A stretch of DNA of 33,198 nucleotides. It comes from Nitrospirota bacterium. Its GTDB lineage: Bacteria; Nitrospirota; Thermodesulfovibrionia; Thermodesulfovibrionales; SM23-35. The position numbers and the translations under genes are program-made. This document shows, piece by piece, positions 19,693 to 29,190 of this stretch; positions within the stretch are counted from its first letter, which is position 1; each line of letters starts with the position of its first letter. The notes under the pieces are model-generated. The model was not told the origin of the DNA and did not search any database. It saw only the letters and a list, made by a program, of their open reading frames with translations. The stretch lies in contig JACAEY010000070.1 in the NCBI GenBank assembly GCA_013388605.1, positions 1-33,198 on the forward strand, given 5' to 3'.

Positions 19693-20453
19693 TTTTTAGG
19701 TTTGACAGGGAGGAGTTCTTTTTTAGCATCTGAAGCAAGTTTATTATTTGGGTATTTTTCGATAAGACGTTTTAGGTACGCCAAAGCTATGTTTTTCTGA
19801 CCGAGGTTCTTATAAGACATCCCAATATAAAATAGCACATCGGGTTCCTTTTTATATTCAGGATAGTTTTTTAATAATTCATCGAAACGGCTTATAGCCG
19901 CATTAAAAGAACCTTTTTTATAATAGTATTCACCTACAAGGAAGTTATAATCTGCTATTATGTTTTTACATTTTTCTATTTTAAGTTCGATTATATCTTT
20001 ATAAGGGTTCCGCGGAAACATCTTTTTTAGTTTCTCGAATTCTTCGAGTGCCTTTTCAGCCCCACTATATCCCCTTTCAGGACCTTCTATTTGGTCGAAA
20101 TAGGTTGAGGCAATTTGGTATTGTGCATAGACTGCATATTTATGTTCTGGATATTCTTCAAGAAATTTTCTATATTCTGCAATAGCAAGCTCTGGTTCTC
20201 CTTCCTGAACATAGGAATCTGCAATTTTGAGCTGTGCAAGAGGAGCAAATTTTCTTGAAGTATCTCTGCTTTTAATTTCTTGAAAGGCAGACCTTGCTTC
20301 TTCATAGTATTTTTTCTCTAACTCTTTGTTGGCTTTTTCAAATGCATTTTCAGCATCGAAATAATCTTCTCTCTTAACTGTTGACTTACCAGAACATGAA
20401 AATAAAAATATCAACAAAAGAAAGGCGATTATGATGTTAATTTTTCTTACCAT
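19689..20453 (-). CDS. bamD: Outer-membrane assembly lipoprotein BamD-like (TPR/Sel1-type repeats)
   Basis: Lipobox signal peptide IAFLLLIFLFSCSGKS; FAPLAQLKIADSYVQEGEPELAIAEYRKFLEEYPEHKYAVYAQYQIASTYFDQI. Confidence 0.82.
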   Translation of the reverse strand: MVRKINIIIAFLLLIFLFSCSGKSTVKREDYFDAENAFEKANKELEKKYYEEARSAFQEIKSRDTSRKFAPLAQLKIADSYVQEGEPELAIAEYRKFLEEYPEHKYAVYAQYQIASTYFDQIEGPERGYSGAEKALEEFEKLKKMFPRNPYKDIIELKIEKCKNIIADYNFLVGEYYYKKGSFNAAISRFDELLKNYPEYKKEPDVLFYIGMSYKNLGQKNIALAYLKRLIEKYPNNKLASDAKKELLPVKPKK

Positions 20454-20471
20454 TTTTCACAAAACAGTACC

Positions 20472-21323
20472 TTAAAATTGATTCAGGGTTTTACATTCTT
20501 TTATCATTCTGTTCATGCTTCCCTGTTTATAACCATCCAGATCAAGAGAAATAAATTTATAGCCAAGGGATTTAAATTTCTCAGAAATAAGACTTCTATT
20601 TTCCGGTGCTATAATAAGTTTTATTTCTTCTTCTTTAACCTCTATTCTTGCAAGACAATCGTGATCTCTAACACGAACCTCTACAAACCCAATTTCTCTA
20701 AGTAATTCTTCAGCCTTTTCAACCCTTCTTAAAGCCTCTTTTGTAATTCTTTGTCCATAAGGAAACCTCGATGAAAGGCATGGTGAAGATGGTTTGTCCC
20801 ATGTAGAAAGTCCAAGGTCTCTTGATTTTTCCCTGATTTCCTTCTTTGTAAAACCTGCCTCTATTAAAGGGCTTCTTACATTATATTTTTTTGCTGCATC
20901 TATGCCGGGTCTGTAATCAAGTGTGTCATCAATATTACTACCGTCAAGTAAAAAATTATATCTTTCAGATATTGCAATATCAGTTAATTTTCTATAAAGT
21001 TCTTTTTTACATAAGAAACATCTCTCCGGTGTATTCCTAATAAATTCTTCCATTAAAAGTTCTTCTGTCTCTATTAGTCTATGCTCAATTCCTATTTCAG
21101 CAGTAATTTTCTTTGCTATTTGTAAATCGTTCATAGGGGTTTTATCTGAAACAGATGTTACAGCCAATGTCCTTATTCCTGAAATATCAAGTGCCTTAAG
21201 GAGGAAAGTACTATCAACACCACCTGAATATGCAAGGATAGCGCTCTCCATATCTTTAAGTATCTCTATAAGTTTTGTTAGCTTAAAGTTAATTTCCTTT
21301 TTATCACAGAACTGATACCTCAT
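20472..21323 (-). CDS. larE: LarE-like ATP-dependent sacrificial sulfur transferase
   Basis: ILAYSGGVDSTFLLKAL PP-loop, RCFLCKKELYRKL, GSNIDDTLDYRPG, KPSSPCLSSRFPYGQRIT. Confidence 0.92.
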   Translation of the reverse strand: MRYQFCDKKEINFKLTKLIEILKDMESAILAYSGGVDSTFLLKALDISGIRTLAVTSVSDKTPMNDLQIAKKITAEIGIEHRLIETEELLMEEFIRNTPERCFLCKKELYRKLTDIAISERYNFLLDGSNIDDTLDYRPGIDAAKKYNVRSPLIEAGFTKKEIREKSRDLGLSTWDKPSSPCLSSRFPYGQRITKEALRRVEKAEELLREIGFVEVRVRDHDCLARIEVKEEEIKLIIAPENRSLISEKFKSLGYKFISLDLDGYKQGSMNRMIKECKTLNQF

Positions 21324-22803
21324 AATTCTCCTGATGAAGGTTGCGGTTCTCTCTGACAGTAACCTTCACATTATACAATTGTTCTATCATCTCAAGCCCG
21401 GCCCTTTCTTCATCAGAAAGGAGCTCAGCAACTGATGGGTGCGCAGTAACAACAATTTTTCCCCCGCCACTTCTTGCAATCTTCTTTATCTTCCTGAATA
21501 TTTCATAGCAGAGCGTCTTTGGTGATTTGACAAATCCTTTCCCTTCGCAATATGGACACGGTTCGCATAGGGTTCTTCCAAGGCTTTCTCTAACGCGTTT
21601 CCTCGTCATCTGGATAAGTCCGATTTCAGATATATGGGAAATTGTATTTTTTGCTCTGTCTTTTTTCATTGCATCAACAAAGGCATTGAATACCCGCTCC
21701 CTGTTTTCAGGTTTCTCCATATCTATGAAATCTACTATGATGATCCCTCCAAGATTCCTGAGTCTGATCTGATAGGCGACCTCCTTGACCGCTTCAAGAT
21801 TTGTTTTAAATATAGTATCCTCAAGCTCTTCTTTTCCAACAAATTTGCCTGTATTTACATCTATAACAGTCATAGCCTCTGTCTGGTCAAGAACAATATA
21901 TCCCCCTGATTTAAGCCAAACCTTTCTTCCAAGCGCCCTTGATAAATCAACCTCTATCCCATAGGCATCAAAAATAAGATCTGTTCCTTCATAGAGCTCT
22001 ATTTTATCTAAAAGCTTCTCGAAATTTGTTTTAACAAAATCTTTCAGTTTTTCATATTCTTCTTCAGAATCTATCACGAGCCTTTTTACATCAGGGCTCA
22101 TAAGGTCTCTAACGCTTCTGAAAACAAGATCGAGATCACTATAAAGAAGGGAGGGGGCTGATACTTTATCTTTTTTCTTCATTATTGTCTCCCATAATAA
22201 GAGGAGAAATTCAAGGTCTTTTTTAATGTCCTCTTCAGCTGATCCCTCGCTTGCAGTCCTGATTATAAGCCCATAACCTTTTGGCTTTATATCCCCTACA
22301 ATAGTCTTGAGCCTTATTCTTTCTGCTTCATTAGATATCCTCCTTGATATTCCAATATGTTCTACATTAGGCATGAGAACAAGATATCTGCCTGGCAGTG
22401 TTACATAAGAGGTTAGACGTGCACCCTTACTTCCAATGGGGTCTTTTGATACCTGAACAAGAATCTCCTGTCCTTCTTGAATAAGGTCTTCAATGGTAAT
22501 ATCTGTTTTGCCTTTTCTCGCAACAAGTTCAAGTGAATCATCTCTCTCTTCAATAAGTGGGGCGTATTCTTCAATATCAGCATGAATATCAGTAATATAC
22601 AAAAAAGCAGCCTTTTCGAGCCCAATATCAACAAATGCTGATTGCATTCCGGGTAGGATTTTAAGTACTCTCGCTTTGTATATATTACCTACAAGACTTG
22701 CATCCTGTTTTCTTTCTACATAAAATTCAACGACCTGACCACCTTCAAGTAGCGCAACTCTCGTTTCTTCGCGTGTTACATTAATTAAGATCTCGCTATC
22801 CAT
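21304..22803 (-). CDS. rng: Ribonuclease E/G family protein (RNase G-like)
   Basis: EILINVTREETRVALLEGGQVVEFYVER, IYKARVLKILPGMQSAFVDIGLEKAAFLYI, DVNTGKFVG, GGIIIVDFIDM, QMTRKRVRESL, EPCPYCEGKG. Confidence 0.95.
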   Translation of the reverse strand: MDSEILINVTREETRVALLEGGQVVEFYVERKQDASLVGNIYKARVLKILPGMQSAFVDIGLEKAAFLYITDIHADIEEYAPLIEERDDSLELVARKGKTDITIEDLIQEGQEILVQVSKDPIGSKGARLTSYVTLPGRYLVLMPNVEHIGISRRISNEAERIRLKTIVGDIKPKGYGLIIRTASEGSAEEDIKKDLEFLLLLWETIMKKKDKVSAPSLLYSDLDLVFRSVRDLMSPDVKRLVIDSEEEYEKLKDFVKTNFEKLLDKIELYEGTDLIFDAYGIEVDLSRALGRKVWLKSGGYIVLDQTEAMTVIDVNTGKFVGKEELEDTIFKTNLEAVKEVAYQIRLRNLGGIIIVDFIDMEKPENRERVFNAFVDAMKKDRAKNTISHISEIGLIQMTRKRVRESLGRTLCEPCPYCEGKGFVKSPKTLCYEIFRKIKKIARSGGGKIVVTAHPSVAELLSDEERAGLEMIEQLYNVKVTVRENRNLHQENYEVSVL

Positions 22804-25370
22804 TGAGATCTCCTTTCAAGAGGACTCAACCACGCTCCATCCCACCCATAAAGAGCTACTCTCATTATATCTAATTCTTTCATAGGAACTCCGAATATCA
22901 TAGGGAGAAGTTCACTTAGTCGGACCTTCAATATTTTAAGGTCAACAACTGTCAAATATACTGTGTTGTCATCTACTATTTTTATATCCTCTACCATGTC
23001 CCTTAGGTTTATAACATCCCCTTTCCTTTGAATATATACTTCATTTTCTGATAAAAAGAACTTGACAGGGGAAAGGTTATTACATTTTATCCTATACCTA
23101 TACCTTGTTATAAAGCTACTGAGGGAACTTACATGGGGAGATATAGTTAACATATCTCTAATATAGATCCCTTTAGGAAGAGTATCGTTTAATTTTCTCA
23201 TGTTTAAAAGTGTATCGAAAGGGGGTATAAATTCTACATCAAAATATTCGCAAATACCTCCGATACCAACGCCGAGTGGAGGTCCAAAGGATATTTTGGG
23301 GGTAGGATGGAAACCTTCTGTATATACAAGTGGCAAACAAGCTCTCCTCATAGCCCGATGAAGTACATCTATAAGTTCAAGATGTGAAAGATAACGCAAT
23401 CTGCCTATTTTTGAGAATTCAACCCTTATCCTTAGTGGCTTAAAGTGCTTCTTAATCCCGTTATATTCAACCTTACTAAAGGAAGAATTAAAGGTAGGTG
23501 AGAGGAGATTTGAGTTCGTAGGCTGGGATTCAGACTCAATAGTTGCAATTTGTAGCTTGTTACTTTCTTTACACCCAAGTCCACATTTCTGGCATATTCT
23601 TCTGCAATCAGGTGTTAAATTTTCATCAAAGGCTTTTAGTCTTTCCCCCCAGAGAAAATCTTTACTTACACCGACATCTATTATGTCCCAGGGGAGTATA
23701 TCTGAGATTGTATATTCTTTTCTTGCAAAGTCTTCTGTATTTATACCTGTTATACCCATTGCCTCTTCCCATTTCTCAAAGTTGAAGACCTCAGACCATC
23801 CATCAAGCCTGCATCCTTCTGACCATGCTTTCTCAATCAGAAGACCTATGCTTTCATCTCCACGACAAAAAGCAGCCTCAAGAAGGCTCATTCTATCATC
23901 ATGGTCTTTGATATTAAAACCCTTTTTCAAAAGGACATCTCTAAGATATTTCTTTTTTCTTCTGAGATCTTCTAAAGAAGGTTGACCAAACCACTGAAAA
24001 GGTGTATGGGACTTAGGAACAAATGAAGAAATACCAATGTTTATATTAACAAATCTATTTGTGTATTTTTTTGAAATTTTAAGAGATTTTAAAACCATTT
24101 TGGGTATTGCCTCTATATCTTCATCATCTTCTGTAGGGAGTCCAATCATAAAGTATAGCTTTAAATTATGCCATCCTTCTTCGAAGAGTATTTTTAATGC
24201 CACTTCATACTCTTCCTCTGAGAAGTCTTTATTTATTACTTTTCTCAATCTATCAGTGCCAGCTTCAGGTGCTATTGTGAAACCGGTTTTTCTTACAGCC
24301 CTTATCTCCTTCAGGATTTCAGAATTTATTGACCCAACCCTGAGAGAAGGTAGAGATATAACAATTTTGTTTTTTGAAAATCTCCTGTTGAATTCTTTTA
24401 AAATATGTAAAAGGCAACTATAGTCTCCTGCGCTCAAAGATGTGAAAGAGACCTCTTCATATCCTGTATTCTTAAGGGAATTTTCTGCGATTTCCATAAT
24501 ATTTTCAGGGGATCTCTCACGAACTGGCCTGTAAATTATCCCTGCCTGACAAAATCTGCATCCTCTTGAACAACCTCTTGAAACCTCAATATTTACTCGG
24601 TCATGGACTATGGATGTATATGGTACAACTGGATTGTCTGGATAAGGGGCTTCATCGAGGGATTTGATAAAACGGCGCTTTATTCGTGTTAAATATTGAG
24701 TGTTGAGCGTCGGGTTAAAAAACTCCGAACTCCGAACTTTAAACTTTGAACTATGAACTGAAGGCACATACATCCCTTCAATCTCGGCTAATGCCTTAAA
24801 AAGGGATTCTTTCTTACTATCTCCTGTCTTTCTCCAGTTATAATATAACTCAACTACTTCTCTTATGGCATCTTCACCATCGCCAATCAAGAAGGCGTCA
24901 ATAAAGCGAGACATTGGTTTGGGGTTTACAGTACATGGTCCACCAGCAATAATAAGTGGATAACTATATAATGAATTAGCTCTTTCTTCAGACTTTAAAG
25001 GTATTCCCCCAAGATAGAGCATATTCAGGACAGTTGTATATGATAGTTCATATTGGAGGCTAAAACCAACAATATCAAAATCTTTCAACGGACGGCCAAA
25101 TTCTAACGATGTAATAGGTATCCCTTTTGCTTTTAACTCTGCTTCAAGGTCTATCCATGGAGAGAAGACCCTTTCAGCAGATGCAAAGGGAAGGTCATTT
25201 ATTATCTTGTAAAGTATTTTGAGACCGAGATGAGACATACCAATCTCATACACATCAGGGAATGCAAGGGCTACCTTTACAGGGGCTTCCTTATGAATAG
25301 AGTTAATCTCATTGTTTATATATCTGCTCGGTCTCCGGAAAGATGAGAGGTTCATAGCTAAGGATACCAT
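22785..25370 (-). CDS. TIGR03960-family radical SAM protein fused to TIGR03936/DUF2344 domain
   Basis: EVSRGCSRGCRFCQAGIIYRPVRERSPENI (CxxxCxxC); second domain RIRVEFSKIGRLRYLSHLELIDVLHRAMRRACLPLVYTEGFHPTPKISFGPPLGVG. Confidence 0.93.
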   Translation of the reverse strand: MVSLAMNLSSFRRPSRYINNEINSIHKEAPVKVALAFPDVYEIGMSHLGLKILYKIINDLPFASAERVFSPWIDLEAELKAKGIPITSLEFGRPLKDFDIVGFSLQYELSYTTVLNMLYLGGIPLKSEERANSLYSYPLIIAGGPCTVNPKPMSRFIDAFLIGDGEDAIREVVELYYNWRKTGDSKKESLFKALAEIEGMYVPSVHSSKFKVRSSEFFNPTLNTQYLTRIKRRFIKSLDEAPYPDNPVVPYTSIVHDRVNIEVSRGCSRGCRFCQAGIIYRPVRERSPENIMEIAENSLKNTGYEEVSFTSLSAGDYSCLLHILKEFNRRFSKNKIVISLPSLRVGSINSEILKEIRAVRKTGFTIAPEAGTDRLRKVINKDFSEEEYEVALKILFEEGWHNLKLYFMIGLPTEDDEDIEAIPKMVLKSLKISKKYTNRFVNINIGISSFVPKSHTPFQWFGQPSLEDLRRKKKYLRDVLLKKGFNIKDHDDRMSLLEAAFCRGDESIGLLIEKAWSEGCRLDGWSEVFNFEKWEEAMGITGINTEDFARKEYTISDILPWDIIDVGVSKDFLWGERLKAFDENLTPDCRRICQKCGLGCKESNKLQIATIESESQPTNSNLLSPTFNSSFSKVEYNGIKKHFKPLRIRVEFSKIGRLRYLSHLELIDVLHRAMRRACLPLVYTEGFHPTPKISFGPPLGVGIGGICEYFDVEFIPPFDTLLNMRKLNDTLPKGIYIRDMLTISPHVSSLSSFITRYRYRIKCNNLSPVKFFLSENEVYIQRKGDVINLRDMVEDIKIVDDNTVYLTVVDLKILKVRLSELLPMIFGVPMKELDIMRVALYGWDGAWLSPLERRSQWIARS
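23543..23563. repeat. 7-nt-phased TTG(C/T)A(A/G) repeat in the interdomain linker of the radical SAM gene
   Basis: TTG at 23543, 23550 and 23557; coding strand AGTAACA-AGCTACA-AATTGCA. Confidence 0.5.
24689..24759. repeat. 7-nt-period repeat tracts inside the radical SAM gene: AACT at 24721, 24728, 24735, 24742, 24749, 24756; TTAAA/TTGAG/TTGAG at 24689/24696/24703
   Basis: Six consecutive units in exact 7-nt register plus three of a second unit; encodes SSKFKVRSSEFFNPTLNTQYL. Confidence 0.88.
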
Positions 25371-25422
25371 CGTATAAACACCTTTTTCAAATCAAGAAGA
25401 TGTCTTGATTATTATGAAAAAA

Positions 25423-25587
25423 ATGCCAATAAGAGAGAGAATGCCGAGATTTATCGAACGGATCAGAATAGAGGAATTCAAGAAAGCGATCTTTCAGGAA
25501 AATTAGGAAAGCTACCATTTTCTTGAATTGAAAGGCAAAAAGAGCAATATTGTTGTTAATACAAACAGAAATCCTCAGCTCATCTAA
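25423..25587 (+). pseudogene. Possible degraded short ORF with one in-frame TAG (MPIRERMPRFIERIRIEEFKKAIFQEN*ESYHFLELKGKKSNIVVNTNRNPQLI*)
   Basis: 54-codon frame interrupted only by TAG at 25504; coding-like composition in an otherwise empty 330-nt intergenic region. Confidence 0.3.
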
Positions 25588-25648
25588 TTATATTTTAGTG
25601 CAAACCTGTTTATACCAGGTTCTTTAGAATTTTAGCTTCTTTTTCACA

Positions 25649-25657
25649 TGCTATAAT
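25649..25657 (+). promoter_or_regulatory. Extended -10 promoter element (TGCTATAAT) upstream of acs
   Basis: Perfect TGnTATAAT about 45 nt upstream of the acs start; -35 region poor. Confidence 0.5.
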
Positions 25658-25701
25658 ACGAAAACAAAATAAACTTACACGACTCGAGGAGATGAAGAAA
25701 T

Positions 25702-27612
25702 ATGGAAGACAAGAAGTTTTACCCAACCAAAAGATATATTGAATTTCAACAGAATGCGGTCACAAATTTAGAAAAATTTTGGGGGAAAGAGGCTGAAAAA
25801 CTTCCGTGGTTCAGGCGCTGGGAGAAGATCCTTCATTGGGAAGAGCCTTACGCAAGGTGGTTTGTTGGCGGCTTATTGAACGCCTCATATAGTTGTCTTG
25901 ACGCTCATCTCAACACATGGAGAAAAAATAAAGTGGCAATATACTGGGAGGACGAGCAGGGAAATACAAAATCTTTCAGTTATGCACAGCTACATAGGGA
26001 AGTTAATAGACTTGCATCTGTCCTGAAGAAGGTTGGTGTTCAGAAAGGTGATATTGTTGTTCTATATCTACCTATGATTCCCGAACTTGTTATATCAATG
26101 CTTGCAACGGTAAGGATAGGAGCAATTCATACAGTTGTCTTCTCAGGGTTCAGCAGTCAAGCATTAACAGACAGAATCAATGATACAGGAGCAAAGGTCT
26201 TGATAACAGGAGACTTTGGTATCCGTAGAGGAAAGTTAGTTCCTCTTAAAGAGATTGTTGATATCGCCCTGAAAAATGCACCGACTGTTAAAAAGGTAAT
26301 TTTGGTCAAAAGGACAGATGAGATGGTTAGAATAGAAGAAGGGCGAGACCTGATTTATCAAGAGCTGATGAAAGATGCAGAGAAATATATTGAACCTGAG
26401 CCTGTCGAAGCCACCCATCCATTATATATCCTATACACATCGGGAACCACAGGAAAACCTAAAGGAATTGTCCATTCTACAGGTGGATATTTAGTTTATA
26501 ACTATGCAACTTATAAATGGGTATTTGACATATCTGATGAATCTATTTACTGGTGTACTGCAGATGTTGGTTGGGTTACAGGACATTCAGCAATTGTTTA
26601 TGCACCCCTGCTTCATGGTGCAACAATTGTCATGTATGAAGGTTCTCCTGATTATCCATATCTGGATAAATGGTGGGAGATAATAGAAAAATATGGTGTC
26701 ACAATTTTTTATACCTCTCCAACAGCACTGAGGATGTTCATTCGTTTCGGAGAAGAATGGATTAAAAAGCATGACCTGAGCAGTCTAAGGATACTTGGAA
26801 CAGTGGGCGAGGCTATTAACCCAGATGTATGGGAATGGTATTACAAAAACATAGGGAATGAAAAATGTCCTATAGTTGATACATGGTGGCAGACAGAAAC
26901 AGGTGGGATAATGATATCTCCTGCTCCAGGGTTGGAGCTAGTACCTCTCAAACCAGGCTCTGCTACACTCCCTCTGCCCGGGATTGATGCAGAGGTTGTA
27001 GATGACTCTGGTAACCCTGTTAGCCCAGGGACGAAGGGCTATTTAGTCATAAGAAAGCCATGGCCAGGAATGCTTATGAACATTTATAAGGATCCTTCAC
27101 GATATATTGAGACATACTGGTCGAGATTTAAAGGAATGTATTATACTGCTGATTATGCGATAAAGGATGAAGAGGGATATTTCTGGCTTCTTGGAAGAGC
27201 AGATGAAGTTTTAAAAATAGCTGGACATAGGATCGGTACCGCAGAGATTGAGAGCTCAGCAATCAATACACCCTCAGTTGCCGAGGCTGCAGTTGTTTCA
27301 GTCCCTGATGAGGTGAAAGGAGAAGCAATAGCCCTTTTCGTAATACTAAAAAAAGGATATAAGCCTACAGAAGAGATTAAAGGAGAAATCATTAATAATA
27401 TTCGTAAGATGATAGGACCTATTGCTACGCCAAGAGAGATATACTTTGTGGAAAGACTTCCAAAGACCCGCTCGGGTAAGATTATGAGGAGGATATTAAA
27501 GGCGATTATTATGGATAAACCTATCGGAGATATTACTACACTGGAAGACGAAGCCTCTGTTGAAGAAATAAAAAGGACTTACGATGAGATTAAAAGGATG
27601 TTAAAGGGATAA
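25702..27612 (+). CDS. acs: Acetyl-CoA synthetase (AMP-forming)
   Basis: WFVGGLLNASYSCLDAHL, YTSGTTGKPKGIVHSTGGYL, WWQTETGG, TADYAIKDEEGYFWLLGRADEVLKIAGHRIGTAEIES, PKTRSGKIMRRILKA. Confidence 0.97.
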   Translation: MEDKKFYPTKRYIEFQQNAVTNLEKFWGKEAEKLPWFRRWEKILHWEEPYARWFVGGLLNASYSCLDAHLNTWRKNKVAIYWEDEQGNTKSFSYAQLHREVNRLASVLKKVGVQKGDIVVLYLPMIPELVISMLATVRIGAIHTVVFSGFSSQALTDRINDTGAKVLITGDFGIRRGKLVPLKEIVDIALKNAPTVKKVILVKRTDEMVRIEEGRDLIYQELMKDAEKYIEPEPVEATHPLYILYTSGTTGKPKGIVHSTGGYLVYNYATYKWVFDISDESIYWCTADVGWVTGHSAIVYAPLLHGATIVMYEGSPDYPYLDKWWEIIEKYGVTIFYTSPTALRMFIRFGEEWIKKHDLSSLRILGTVGEAINPDVWEWYYKNIGNEKCPIVDTWWQTETGGIMISPAPGLELVPLKPGSATLPLPGIDAEVVDDSGNPVSPGTKGYLVIRKPWPGMLMNIYKDPSRYIETYWSRFKGMYYTADYAIKDEEGYFWLLGRADEVLKIAGHRIGTAEIESSAINTPSVAEAAVVSVPDEVKGEAIALFVILKKGYKPTEEIKGEIINNIRKMIGPIATPREIYFVERLPKTRSGKIMRRILKAIIMDKPIGDITTLEDEASVEEIKRTYDEIKRMLKG

Positions 27613-27630
27613 ATAAATTTTTTCAAAACA

Positions 27631-27900
27631 TCAATTTAGGTATGAATTAAATAGCTTAGAAGTTTCGAGAGATAGGTAGTATTCCATGGTTTCCATATTT
27701 TCAGGAATTTTATTACTCTTTATAGTAATCCTTTCTGTTCTTATGTGGCCTGCCTCAAAATAACCATAAACAGCTATTAGCAGAGAAATTATGAAAGGCA
27801 ATAAGAAAGACAACCTCGCAGAAAGGGTATAGGCAATAATATTTATTTTTAATGCTAAACCAATTAAATAGATTATTAGACGATAGGTATCAGTCCTCAT
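27631..27900 (-). pseudogene. Probable truncated metallophosphoesterase-family membrane protein (N-terminal TM region only)
   Basis: TM helices followed by AVYGYFEAGHIRTERITIKSNKIPE, resembling the segment just before the LRIVQISDVHLG metal-binding block, which is absent. Confidence 0.5.
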
Positions 27901-27972
27901 ATAATACGGAGGGTTTGAGATTGTTCATTTTTACGTGGTATATTACAAAATATCTCAGGAGGCTAAATAGAT

Positions 27973-29190
27973 ATGTTGGTTGTTCAAAAATATGGTGGCA
28001 CATCTGTTGGAAGTTTAGACAGGATAAAGGCAGTTGCGGAGAAGATTGCAAGTACATATAAAGAGGGAAATCGTGTCGTTGCTGTTGTCTCTGCTATGGC
28101 TGGTGAAACAGATAAGCTCATTGGTCTTGCAAATCAGTTATCACAAAACCCTGATGAGCGGGAGATGGACCTTCTGCTTTCCTCAGGAGAAAGAATCAGT
28201 GCTGCTCTGACAGCAATTGCAATAAGACAAGTCGGTTTAAAAGCCATGTCTTTTACAGGCAGGCAGGTAGGGATTATAACTGATGAGGTTCATACCAGGG
28301 CAAAGATAGAAAGGATAACAGCAGAAAGGGTGAAGAAGGCAGTAGAAGAAGGCGTAATTCCTGTTATCGCAGGGTTTCAGGGTATTACAGAGAAATCTGA
28401 TGTAACAACACTCGGTAGGGGAGGTTCTGATCTTACTGCTGTTGCTGTTGCAGCAGCACTCAATGCAGACATCTGCGAAATTTATACGGATGTTGAAGGT
28501 ATTTATACAACGGACCCTAACATTGTTCCTGAGGCGAGAAAATTAGAAAAGATTTCCTATGATGAGATGCTTGAACTTGCCAGTCTCGGAGCAAAGGTTC
28601 TTCAGACCAGGTCTGTTGAATTTGCAAAAAAATATAATGTCCCTGTTGTTGTAAGATCAAGTTTTAGCGACAATCCTGGGACCCTTGTAATGAAGGAGGA
28701 TAAAGAAATGGAAAAGGTTGTAGTCTCAGGTGTTGCATATGATAAGAACCAGGCAAAGATTACAGTCATAGGTGTGCATGATAAACCCGGTATCGCTGCA
28801 AAGTTATTTAATTCGATTGCAGAAGCTAACATTATTGTCGATATGATCGTTCAGAATGTAAGCAGTGACGGAAAGTCAACAGATATATCCTTTACAGTTC
28901 CCAAGGTAGATAGCAAGAAAACACTAAATATTACTAAAGGAATTGTTACAGAACTCGGTGCAAAGTCTGTAAATCTCAGGGAGGATATAGCAAAGGTTTC
29001 TATTGTCGGCGTTGGTATGAGAACACATTCAGGGGTTGCGGCAAAGATGTTCGAAACTCTTGCAAGGCAAGGAATTAATATCTTGATGATCAGCACCTCG
29101 GAGATTAAGGTATCCTGTGTAATAGATGCAAAATATACAGAACTTGCCGTAAGGGTTCTGCATGATGCCTTTGAACTTGGAGAAAAATAA
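27973..29190 (+). CDS. lysC: Aspartate kinase
   Basis: [66 protein letters not shown], tandem ACT domains. Confidence 0.97.
   Translation: MLVVQKYGGTSVGSLDRIKAVAEKIASTYKEGNRVVAVVSAMAGETDKLIGLANQLSQNPDEREMDLLLSSGERISAALTAIAIRQVGLKAMSFTGRQVGIITDEVHTRAKIERITAERVKKAVEEGVIPVIAGFQGITEKSDVTTLGRGGSDLTAVAVAAALNADICEIYTDVEGIYTTDPNIVPEARKLEKISYDEMLELASLGAKVLQTRSVEFAKKYNVPVVVRSSFSDNPGTLVMKEDKEMEKVVVSGVAYDKNQAKITVIGVHDKPGIAAKLFNSIAEANIIVDMIVQNVSSDGKSTDISFTVPKVDSKKTLNITKGIVTELGAKSVNLREDIAKVSIVGVGMRTHSGVAAKMFETLARQGINILMISTSEIKVSCVIDAKYTELAVRVLHDAFELGEK

Noticed and set aside
18997-25370. The siroheme-dehydrogenase/bamD/larE/rng/radical SAM run as a novel pathway
   Set aside because: Short overlaps show co-transcription, but RNase G beside the TIGR03960 radical SAM gene is a common arrangement and the rest looks like ordinary housekeeping.
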